64,000 nucleotides of DNA from a virus: positions 1 through 64,000 of IMG/VR virus record IMGVR_UViG_3300009180_000021; one strand, 5' to 3'. Made by a program: the position numbers and the translations under genes. Shown in pieces: positions 16,901 to 28,900 of this stretch. Each line of letters starts with the position of its first letter. The stretch's first letter is position 1. The notes below the pieces were generated by a model. The model made no database searches and was not told the DNA's origin. It worked only from the letters and a program-made list of their open reading frames with translations.

Positions 16901-19900
16901 TTCTGAAGCAAACAGGTCCACTATATGCTGATTTTGATAGAACATTAGCTTTTGGTGCAGATAAAATCTTAGCCGATCCGAGAAAACCAAAATATAGCGA
17001 ATTCTCTAATAGAGAAAAAGTATCTGGTGCTCTTAAAACAGCTAAACTTAGTGCTTTGGGTAAAGCCATAGCAAATACAGTTAAGCAGACTCCATCTTTT
17101 GCAGATAATCTGCACATTATTTCTGCTAGACCACAATCAACAATGGATCTGATTGCTGGTTGGTTAGCACAACAAGGTATTCCAATTCCTCTTGGTAGAA
17201 TTAAGGGTGTTGGTGGAGAAAATATTACAGCAGAACAAGTTGCTATCCTCAAGGCAGACTTGATGAATCCAGAGGGCGCTTTTATTGATGACGACGATAG
17301 AAATATAGCAGAAGCTGAGAAGAGGGGTATAAGATCATATCTCTATAAAAAGAAAAGAGTAGGACCAACATCTAGGAAAAAGCTTGGCGAAGCCAATGCA
17401 AAAGGATATCTTGCTGAAAGAGTTATCAATGAATTGGGTGGTCCAATAGCAAATAAAGCTGCCACCAATTATGGCATCGATTTCCCAGACGGTCTTCAAA
17501 GTGCTGCTAAATATTTTAATCTTCCTCAAAACATTCCAACAGACGCTAAACTTACTCTTAATGGACCAGCAGAACTAAAAAGTCAGATCGGTAATTATCT
17601 TAAGGCTAGAGGCTATGCATCAGGTGGGCATGTTCAAGCTATGGTTTCTAATGGCGAGGCTTATATACCACCAGAAGCAGCTAAGGAAATTGGATATTCA
17701 AGACTAAATGAAATGAATCAGGCTGACCGTAATGGGATGAGTAAATTTGCCAAAGGTGGCATCGGCGTTTTTAAAGGACCAGGAAACGGTACCAGTGATA
17801 GCATAGGTCCAATAGATTTACCTGTTGGTAGCTTTATACTGAGAGAAAGAGCAACAAAAGCATTAGGTTTGTATGCTAGTGGCGGAAGCGTTGGACTTCA
17901 AACTTTTGCTAGTGGTGGACCTGGATTACCAATAAGACCAGAGACAATACAAAGCTCAACGATAAGAATCAACCAAGAGTCAATTACTTCGTTAAAACAA
18001 CTAGAACAAATTATTCAAGAACTTGGATTAAGTAGTAAAAAAGTTTCATCATTACTACTTAATGAAGGAAGAGTATCATATGCCTCAGCAGAAAAAGCTG
18101 CCAAATCTGAAGTAGATAGAGTCAAGGCGGCTGGTGGTAGTATTAGTCAAATAATAGCAGCTGAAAATGCTTTAGCTACAATTAGAAAATCTAAAAATAA
18201 AGAAGTTGGTAAAAATAATGCATTAGAGAGTGCCTTCAGTGCAGTAAGAGATAGATCTTCCGGTGAAGTTCAACAACAAATTCTATTAGAGTCCAATAAG
18301 CATGCTCAAGATGTCATATCAAGAGCAGAAGAAGCCAGAGCAAAACAGAATAAGAGTCCTTTGACAGAGGAACAAAAAAATAAAATATATGAATCATCTA
18401 CTCTAAGAGCAACATCATCAATAACTGGTGTTAGTAGATCTGATTTAAAATCTCAAGGAATTGTTGGTGAAGACGTAAGAAAATATGCTCAACAAAGCAT
18501 GATGGATCGTAAGTTTCTAGCTCAAATGGATAAAGAATATAGAGTATTACGTACTCAAGAATTAATTTCTTTAGGCAAAGGAGCAGCTGAAGCCAGAGCT
18601 TTAACAGAAAAAGAGTTGGCAGATCGAAGGATTGCTGCTAGGAATATGGCAACAGCAGCAGGATTAGCTGGACCCGGTAGAGACTTAATACCAAGATATA
18701 CTGGTACTGGTCTAGAAAATTTTGGATCTAATTTTGCTGGATTGAGAAAGAGTCTTTCTCCTAAGAATTTACTTGGGACAGGTAATAGGATGATACAATC
18801 CTTGGGTGGATTGGGTACTGGTAATGCTGGATACTTCGCAAGCTTGGGTCTTGGTATAATTGCCGGTCAAGGAAATAATATTGCGGGCATGCTTCCTGGC
18901 GGTGGAGATAAAAAAACCAGATCCAAAGTGGGTGCGGGTATAGAGGCTGGAGTTAGTACCTTTGCTTCTGGCTTAAGCATAGCTTCTAGTGCTGCACTAA
19001 TCCCTGTTGTTGGACCATATATTGCTGCTTTTACCCTAGCTGGTACGGCTCTTTTATCTTTAAAGGAAGGATTCAATGGGGCAACAAAAGCAGTCAAAGA
19101 ATTTGAACAAGCTGAAAGAACCAAAAAAATAGAAGATATTGATGAGAAAATAGCAAAAGGGGTAGAGGCTGCTCAAAAAACAGGAAATAATGATAATCTT
19201 ATTAGACCATTAACGGATAGACTAAAATTAAATGATGATGATTTTGCCATTAAAATTAAAAATGCAGCCGAAAATAAAGCTAATAGCAGAGGAATACTTG
19301 GATCTTTTATGGGTGGTCCGGTACCAAAATTAGATAAAAAAGACATAGACCAACTAGTCTCTGAGCAGTCAAAACAAAATAGCGGTGCGGCAAAAGTTGC
19401 TAGAGATATTATTGAATCTAAAATTAGTAGAGGAAGTACACTATCAGATATCTCCCAAGATCCTGGTTTTGCTGCTTTAGCTGACAGTATATCTAGTGCA
19501 GATAATGAGTTTCTAGCATTTGTAGCAAAAATAAATGATATGGAGGATGCTGCTTTCGCTGCTACTGGCACAACAAAACAAAAAAGAATTCAGGAAGAAC
19601 TAGCATCTCGTAGAATAGCACTATTGAAAGACGAAGTGTTTTTGGCTGCACAAAGGACGGCAGTAACCGCTAAAGCTATGGAAGAATTAGAAAGATCAAC
19701 AAGAAAAGCTACACAAGGATTTGATAGTCTTGGCAGATCTATTCTTTCTGCTGTTTCTAAGGTAGAATTTAATACCAATAACGCTGCTAAAATAAGAAGA
19801 AGTAATTCTGAAGCTCTTACAGGAAAACCAAGAGTAGCCAATGCAGACAGCGAAGAGTTGGATATGTTAAAGAATCCAGAAGCTTATGCCATGGAAAGAG

Positions 19901-22900
19901 ATAGGGTTAAATCTAATTATAGGAAAATCGCATTTGAAATTACCAACCCTAACGCTCAGGGTATTCCGGTAGAAGAAAAAAAATCACGAATCAATCAAGC
20001 TAATTTGATCAGTGATGCATTAGGGTTTGATCAAACTAAAATAGATGAAATACAAGGAAATCTTAATAAACGAATAGCTGATGCTATTAATAGCGATAAG
20101 GGTAATGAAGATTTAACAAAACTAGGACCAAAATTAGAAACTGCACTCGATGAATCTACAAAAGGTTTACCAGATGTTATAAGAAATAATTTAAAACTAG
20201 CATTAAAAAATACTATAGATGAAGTAGATAAATTAAAATTTGATAAACCTGGAGAAAAAGTAGATAAATTATCTGATGAAATAGATAAAAAATTTGGCAA
20301 CTCCATAGGGAATATGACAGACACTTTACGTAAAGGTACCATCGCATTTTTAGAGTTTAAAAATAAAGGTGCAGATAGATTTGTAGAATCTTTAAACAGA
20401 ATTGTAGATTCTGTACTAGCAGCAAATGAAAGTCTTGATAAAGCCAGAAATATTGCAACAGAAACTGATTTGACACTGAAAGAAGCTCTTACTGGGGCTC
20501 CTACCAGTATAAGACAGCGTATAGGTATTAGAGATAATGAAATAAAAAATCAAACGGCAGGAACTAAAGAGGCTAATCAAATAGTAGCAAGAGAAGTTGG
20601 ATTTAATCTTAATAATAGTACTGCTGATCCAAAACTTATAAGACAAAATATCGAGAATCTTGCTGAAGCTAGGAAAAAATTATCAGAAAGAGAATTAAAG
20701 ACACCAGTAACGGACAGGGGTCCAATACAAAGCGATATGGCAAATTTGGATCTGCAGATAATTAAAAATAAAAATGCTTTAGAAAAACTAGCTAATAGTA
20801 GTGATATAGTAACAGCAGCATTTGGTCAGTTGCGAGATGCACAAAAAATGCAAGCTGATAGATTACAAAATCTAGATCAGATATTATCTTCAACGCCACA
20901 AGAACTACAAAAACTGAATGAGTCTTTAATAAGAGTTCAACAAAGAATGATGGGTATCAATCCTGGCCCATCAAGAGCGGCTAAACAAGCATATGATATG
21001 ACTTTTAGACAAACTGGTGGCAATAGATTCTTGGCTATGCAAGCTGGTCAAGCTCAGATGGCTCAAGATAGAGGTATTGACCTTAGAACAATGGAACAGT
21101 ACAAATCTAACTTCATATTAGATATCAAAAATAGAGCAGCTGCTCAAGGAAAAGAATTATCTGATCAAGATGCAGAAATGGAATTTAGGAAACGCAGTGG
21201 TAATCTTAGAGGTCAAATGGCCAACGAGCTTGGATTTATGAATCCTGGAGTAGCTCAGACAATAATGGCTAGTGTTGATCCTACCAGAGACCCCGTTATT
21301 GCACAATTAGCTGATACAATAAAGGTAAATAGTGCTATTCAAGTTAGTGCTAATGAGCAAATAGCTGCTTTATTCAATAAAGACGCAATATCAGAAAATA
21401 CATCTGCCATATTGCTTTTGAAAGAGCAGATCGAAAATTTTTCTGGAGTTTTAGCGGGTTTGCAGAATATTAAATTAGCAGATTTAGGTATTAATAATCC
21501 TCTTAGAAAAGCAGATGGTGGAGTTATTTATGCTTCTGTTGGTGGTAGCTTAGTTAATTTTAGTCCAAAGGGTACTGATACTGTTCCGGCTATGTTAACC
21601 CCCGGAGAGTTTGTCGTCAATGCTAGAGCAACTGCTCAAAATTTATCTTTATTAGAAAGCATTAATAGTGGTAATAGTTTAGTTGGTAATACTGCCATGA
21701 TGAGTAGTGGTGGTGTGGTTTATCTATCAACGGGTGGTAGAACTCGCAAAGATATAGAAGATAAATTAAAACAAGAAAGAATAGAATCAGACAATATAAA
21801 TCAAACTATTAGATCCAGAACAGAAGCTTATAAGGCTCCGGATAGCAAAGAAAGAATGGAAGATGAGAAGAAACAAAAAGAATTACTTGATGAAGAAGCT
21901 AGATTAATGGGGGGTGATTTTGATAAATTTAGAGAAGTATCAGATAGAAGAATAGCTCACGAAACTGAAATGAGAAGAAAAAGTAGTTCTTATAAAACAG
22001 AGGAAGAAAGGAGTCGTCTTGGTAGGATAGAAGTTAATGGTAGTCAGAGATACGCTGCTCAAGCAAATATGGGAGACGAATCTGCAACTACAGATAGAAG
22101 TTTACTTAATGATCTAGATTTAGTCGAAAATAGACCCAATGACAGCAATATGGGAAGAATAGGTGTTAATTCTGTTAATAATGCTTTGAGAGATGCTGGT
22201 ATCCCAGAAAGAGCTCTAGCATTTGGCCCAGGAACTGGATTAGAATTTCATAGCGATGGTATTAATTGGACACAACGTATAGCAGATGAGCAGGCCAAAC
22301 CCGACTTCGGCGCTAGGGTAAGTCAATACTATATAAAAGAGAAAGAAAAAGAAAGAAAGCTTGCTGAAGAAAGACTAAAGAAAGAGAATGTTCAGTACAA
22401 TACAAATCCTGTGAAACCTCCAGTTCCAGCAGGAGCGCCAGTACCGGCGGTTCCTCCAGCAGCACCTCCAGCAAAAGCTCCAGCAGCACCAGCACCAGTA
22501 CCGGCGGTTCCTCCAGCAGCACCTCCAGCAAAAGCTCCAGCAGCACCAGCACCAGTTCCGGCGGCTCCTCCGGCAGCACCAGCGCCTCCAGCAGGAGCAC
22601 CGGCTCCTCCTGCTCGTCCAAAGGTTTTCAGAAAGCCCAATAATATGGGAGAAATTGGGCTATTCAGAGAAGGATTGGCTCGCGGCATGACTATAGATGA
22701 AATTAAAGCTGAAAGACAAAGAAACTTTTTAAAGAAAAAAGGAAAAAGACCGATAGGAGAAAAAGATGCTAGCAAACAAGAACTTGAAGATTTTCGAAAG
22801 ACAAGAGCAAAAAGATTTAGAGATCAATATAGTGATACTTCAGCGGCGGCTGGAGATTATAGGCCATCATTAGTTCCTGGAGATCCTAGAGCACAGATAC

Positions 22901-25900
22901 CTGGCAAACAAAATCTTGACGATTTTTATAGATTAGACGTTAATGAAGACGGAGTATTATCGGGTAAAGAAAGAACAGCATATTCAGAACTAGATACTGA
23001 TAAAAATAAAGAAATTAGCACAGATGAATGGCTAGGAAGAGGATTTGATCCTGGAGATGTTCTTCAAAGACATAAATATGGAATTGATATTTATGATGAA
23101 AAGAAAACTGCTGCTAGAGCTAGGGAATTATCTGAGGCTATGCCATCTTATGAGGAGAAAGCTGCTAATAATGAGCCAATATTCGATATTGAAGGTAATC
23201 CAACCACGTTAGAAGAAAAGAGAAAAGAGCTTGCGACACTACAAGAAACACTAGGATATTATAAAACTCCTAAAAGTCTAATAGCTAGTCAAAGAAATAG
23301 AGATGATGCTGTAGCAAGTAGACTTAATGGTAGATCTTGGGTTGTTGATCGAGCTTTACAGAGAATATATTCAGATAGAAGATATTTTGAAGAAAATAGA
23401 CAAAAGATTCAATCTCAAAATCCTGATGCTGATCCTGATAAAATTTTTAATATGACTGTTGACTCAATTAGAGATCAACAATATGGTATAGGCAGAGATG
23501 AAAATTTCTGGAGATCAATAGGAGTTACATCAACACCCAATTCATATAATGAATCTAGTGCATTAAGTCATATTAGAGACAAAGAAGATTTATCAACTAG
23601 AGACGATCCAACAGGTCAAAAAACTAGAGATTATATAGATGAATATAAATCGTCGCAATCTGCAAGAGAACAAAGTAACAGAGTAGATAGAGGTAATGGA
23701 AGAGATATTGCTGGTCCTGATAGGGCGATAGTTGGTACTCAGGGTCCGGTTGGGAAAATGAATAATCTTATAGATGAACAAGAAAAGGGCAATCCTGCTA
23801 TAAATGATGCTAGACAAAAAGCATATGAGAAACAGCAAGAAAGACGCAGAGTAGAAGGTGAGCGTCAAATGGCTCTAGACGCTAGAGACAAAGAGCTTGG
23901 TATGATCACCAGTGATAGAGGAGGAAATCCGCCCGGATATGATCCAGGATCAGCAGCATCTGCGGGTTTTGAACAACAAAAACAAAGACGAAGAGAACAG
24001 ATTATAGAATCTCAATATAAGTTTACTAATAAGGATGGAACAGCATCAACAACAGGAACTATTGATAACGTAGACTTTAAGGCTGGAACAGTTAGAATAG
24101 CAAAGATTGATCCAAAAACAGGTATGCCTATTACTAGGAAAATACCAATATATGGTAATGGAGAGGTAACAAAGAAACAATTAGAAGCCCAAGGAAGAGA
24201 TCCTGAAAAGTTTGTTACAGGATATAAAGAAGAACAAATCTATACAACGGTACCTCTTGATCAATTAAGCGATCAGTCCAGAACTAAAGTTAGAGCACAT
24301 GCTTTAGAAAAAGAAGTAGATAAAGCTAAAACTGGTGAAAATTTCTTAATAGGTAATGATAGTGGCAAACAGATATCTGGCAGAATATATAGTGTAAATG
24401 AAAAATCGGGATCTGCTGTTATTCAAAGAGCTAATGGAACAAGGTTCACTGTGCCTCTTGATAAGTTGGCTCCTCAATCTAGAAATATAGCTCTTGAACA
24501 GTCTAGAAATGATTCAACAATATCGCAGCTAGAACATAATGAAACTCTTAAAGGTATTAGTGAACAGGTTTCCGCAGATATTAATGCCTCACTACCTTCT
24601 CCACCGATTCCTCTGCCAGAAGTTATACCTACTATTGAAGATCCAATGAAACAACTTGCTATGGAGCAAGATAAGCTTGACGCATTACCAGTTATGCCTC
24701 CAGAACCCAAAAAGTCTGGGGCTAGAGTTGATCCTATAACTGGTAGAGTATTGGATGCACAAAAAGCAACAACTGCTGGTGGTCCTAGTAGAGCACAATT
24801 TTTTAATGGAAATGCAGATAATGCAAAACAAGAAGCTATTGATATCAAAGAACAACAAGCAACAATAGCTATCGAAAGAGAAAAGTCGGAAAAAAGATTT
24901 CAAGAACTTAGATCAAGAGCAATAGGTCAGAGTAAATATGATAGATCTTGGCTAGGGGAATATTGGCCAAAAGAATGGGGAGGAGCTGAAAAGCCAAAGA
25001 AGAGATTAACAGCAAAAGAATATGAAGAATTAGGAACATATGAAGCCGAGAGAGGAATTCCATTTGGAGATAGAAGAGGATCAACCGTATCAGCTAATAC
25101 CATTAGAAGAGAAACTTTAACTATTAATCAGATGAGTCAATTGGATAAACAGAGTCTTCAAGATACTAAAAAGAAATTAGAGATAGCGAGAGACTCAGAA
25201 GGTGGAGAAGCTGTTGGATTGGCTGCTCAAAGAGCAATAGTTCCATTATTAGCTGGTACAGCGGCCATTGCTGGTGCGCCTATTATCTTACCAGCTCTAG
25301 GAGTAACTGGCCTTGCTGCTGCTGGACTTACCATACTTGGAGGAGTTACTGCTAGTTTGACTGCTAATGCATTACAAGACGTGGCATTAGAAGGTACAGA
25401 TTTTGATAAAAGACAAAAAGAATTAGCACAAAAAAGACCAAGGGAAACTGCTGTTGGATCATTATTGACTGGATTATTAACTGGCAATCCATTTACTGGA
25501 TCTTCTACTATTGTTAGATCTTTATTAACAAGAACTGTTAGTGGGTCTACGGAAGCAGCAATAGGAGCTGGTGTTAGAGGAGCAACTAATCGCGGAGATT
25601 TTGGTACTGGTCAAGATGCTTTAATGGATTTTATTTCTGGATTTATTCTTCCATCATCTAATTTTGGAGGTAAGGGAACCAAAAATTATGCTCGTCCAGA
25701 AGGACCAGCAAAGCCAACATCTTTCAACGATATTGCACAAGAATTAAGATTTGAAGACTTTAATCGTATCATGGACAGAAACGATAGATTAGCTGCAATA
25801 GAGAAAAAAAATCAAATAAAAGATAATAAAACACAAATTAGAGATGCTCAAGAAAGAGTAGCAGAAGCTAGAGAGGCTCAAAGAGATCAGAGTATTTTTG

Positions 25901-28900
25901 AATTCATGAGTCCTATTCTTCATTTGGTACCTAATAATGGTTTTGGCATACCTGGAATGAAGGGTGCTCGTATTCCCATGAGCGAAAGCTCTAGTCCAAT
26001 TATGAGGGGGATATCCAGCTTATTATCTGGGATCGATAGTGAGTTTAAATCAGCAGGTGCTGCTTCACAGACAAAAGCACAGATAGATAAAGTTATTGCT
26101 GAAAATCCTTATCTTAATAAAACTCAGCTTGCGGAAAAATTGGTTAAAGATGGAATTGATCCAGCGATAGCTGAAAAAACAGCAACAGCAAGGAACAACA
26201 AATTCTTATCAGATCTTGCTATTGAAAAAGAGGCAAGAAAAGCAGAAGCTAAAGCACGATTTAGTGCTGAATATAAGGAAAAAACCAAAGATATTAAGGA
26301 TCCTAAAGAACGAGCTAAAATTAGAGCTGAAATTAACGAAAAATTAAATAAAGAAGCATCATCTATCAGGTCTGATATTTTTGATAGAACAAAAGCAAAT
26401 GAGGCTGGAATAAGCGTCACTGAATATAGACAACAAAAAATAGATGCTGCTAATGCTAAAGAGCAGGCAGAAGTTGATAAATTGATGGGTGGTATGTTTG
26501 AAGGCTCTTCATCAAGTAAACCAATTAGCACCACAGGAAAGCCCGATGATTATACCACAGAAGCTTGGGCAAATTTAACTCCACAACAGCAACAAACTGT
26601 TATAAATACCAGATCAAACACAAATAATGTGGAAACAGCTAATCCTGCCGTTAGTGCTGCTGAAGAAGCTGCTGGTTCTATTAAGCCGGTTGAAGTTGAA
26701 GCCAGGAGTCCCAAAGATTTATTAGAAAGAGCAAAAGACGACCCGACCGGTATGAAACAGGGTTTGTATAATACAGAAGTTCGCGCGGGCTCATATGAAG
26801 ATACGGGTACTATGCTTAGGTGGTTTAAACCAAAAGAAGTATCTTCTGACTATAGAGAGCCAATAAATACTGGATACAAGCCGAGATTTGCCGTACAGGC
26901 CGGTCAAATGGACGAAATGATATCTCGTATGGCAGCAGATCCAGAATTAGCACAGATGCTTGGTCCGTTTGGTTTCAAGCAGCACTCATTTGAAGATTCT
27001 GTATCGGGTAGGGATAAAAGATTCTTAGTAGCATATGGTAAAAAGGGTACTGCTGAAGAAGCTATTGCTATAACTAAACGTATGGAAGCATTGGGTGATG
27101 ATATTCTTTTTGCTGGCGGAGCAAAGGATTATGGAGACACAGTCTCTTTAGGGAAATTTGGAACCACAAGGTATGATCCTAATATTGATGGGGGACTTGA
27201 TACAATTGATACTCAAAAGTTAACCTCGGCATTAAAAGATTTGCGTAAAAGATGGCTTGCTAAAAGAAAACAAGAAGGTACCGATAAAACTTATGATCCT
27301 AGATTTGATAATTTTGAAGTTCCTCTAATGTCGAGCCTTAGAACCAAGGGAGGGATAGTCAGCGAGATACATACAGCTCTGTACAAGGCAGGCAAATTGG
27401 GTCCTTCGAAAATGATGGATGAATTTTATAGAGATTATCCTGATTTATTTCCAACTTACAAAGGAGATATTAGCTATACTGATAAGGGTGGTCCAGAAGC
27501 CGGTGCAATTCCACAACAAAAAGCATCAGTAGACCAAGCAACCAAAAAGGCAACAGAAACACCAGTCAATCCTTCTTCAATATCAAGAGTTGATCAACTA
27601 GCTTCTGCTGGATTTGGAGTAATTAGTGGAGACCAAGAGGTAGAAAGTGTGATAAGGTCAGCAAGAAGAGGATTTTCTTCGGATCAACCAGGTAAACCAG
27701 CAGCATTATTAACTTCAGCAGAAACATATGACAAGTATAAAGATCAATTATTAGAATTAGAACAATCAGGCAAGTTAAAAATAGGAAGAAGCGCAGGATT
27801 TGTCAAAGGTCAGCCAAATATGTTTGTAGGAAAGCCAGAAAATGTGGACATTCTTACAAAAACTTTTGATGCTGAAGTAGAGAGAAGACGAACAAATGGA
27901 ACAGCAGCATCAGAAGAGTTCCATGATACGGTAGGGAAAGCATTAGGATATAGTAAAGATAGTAGAGAACTATATAGATTAAGAAAAGATTGGGATAAAG
28001 CAGGATTAGATATAAATATTATTCAAGATAGATTAAGAAAAGGCGATAAAGCTTCTGATATGATATCTGAGATCAATGGACTTTCACGAGCAACAAAATC
28101 ATCAGAAGAAATGTCATCATTTTCAACAAGGATTTCGGATTTTGAAAAATCTTTGGATGATCTAATAAACCCTCCTATAAAACCAGCTTCATCTCCTGAA
28201 GTTGTAGCTGCTGGAAGAGTATCGTCAGAAAAGTTGGAACAAAAAAGAAGAGCCTCCAACCCAGAGCTTGCAGCAGTAAAGGATAGATTTAATAAATCGT
28301 GGAAGAAAGCAAAGGCAGCTGGTGATACTGAAGAGATGGCAAGAATAAAGAATGCTGCTGATGCCGAATATCGAACGCTTCTAGAAAAAAAACAGCAATC
28401 AAAAAGCACAAGAATGCTATTAACAGGATTGGGTATGGCTGCTCCTATTGGCGGTACTATTGGATATGGTTTATACAATCTATTATCAGGATCTGTCACC
28501 CCTAAAGATGTTGTTGGCGAAGAAAATACAGAAGGTACGGCAAAAATGCCGATGTTCGATGCTACAAATAATAATGCAGCACCAATGCCGAACATAGATG
28601 CTACAAACAACAATGCTGCTAAAATGCCAGTTATTGATCCTGATAAAAAGAAACGAAAGAATTGGAAAACTCCTAGTGGAGGAACTGGATATGCTACTGG
28701 AGGTTTAGTATATGCTAGTAATGGGGCTTTTATAAATGCTCAACCAATGGGGACCGACACCGTTCCAGCAATGTTAACTCCTGGCGAATTTGTTATCAAT
28801 CGCCAAGCCGCCCAACAACATATGCCAATGTTACAAGCTATTAATAGTGGAGCTTATAGTCAAGGTGGAGTGGTAAAATATTTGGCCGAAGGAGGTATGG

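Noticed and set aside
15312-28613. Many minus-strand and alternative frames of 60-280 residues inside the tape measure gene
   Set aside because: The plus-strand frame is continuous over 15 kb with clear domains. The other frames show no motifs or ribosome-binding sites.
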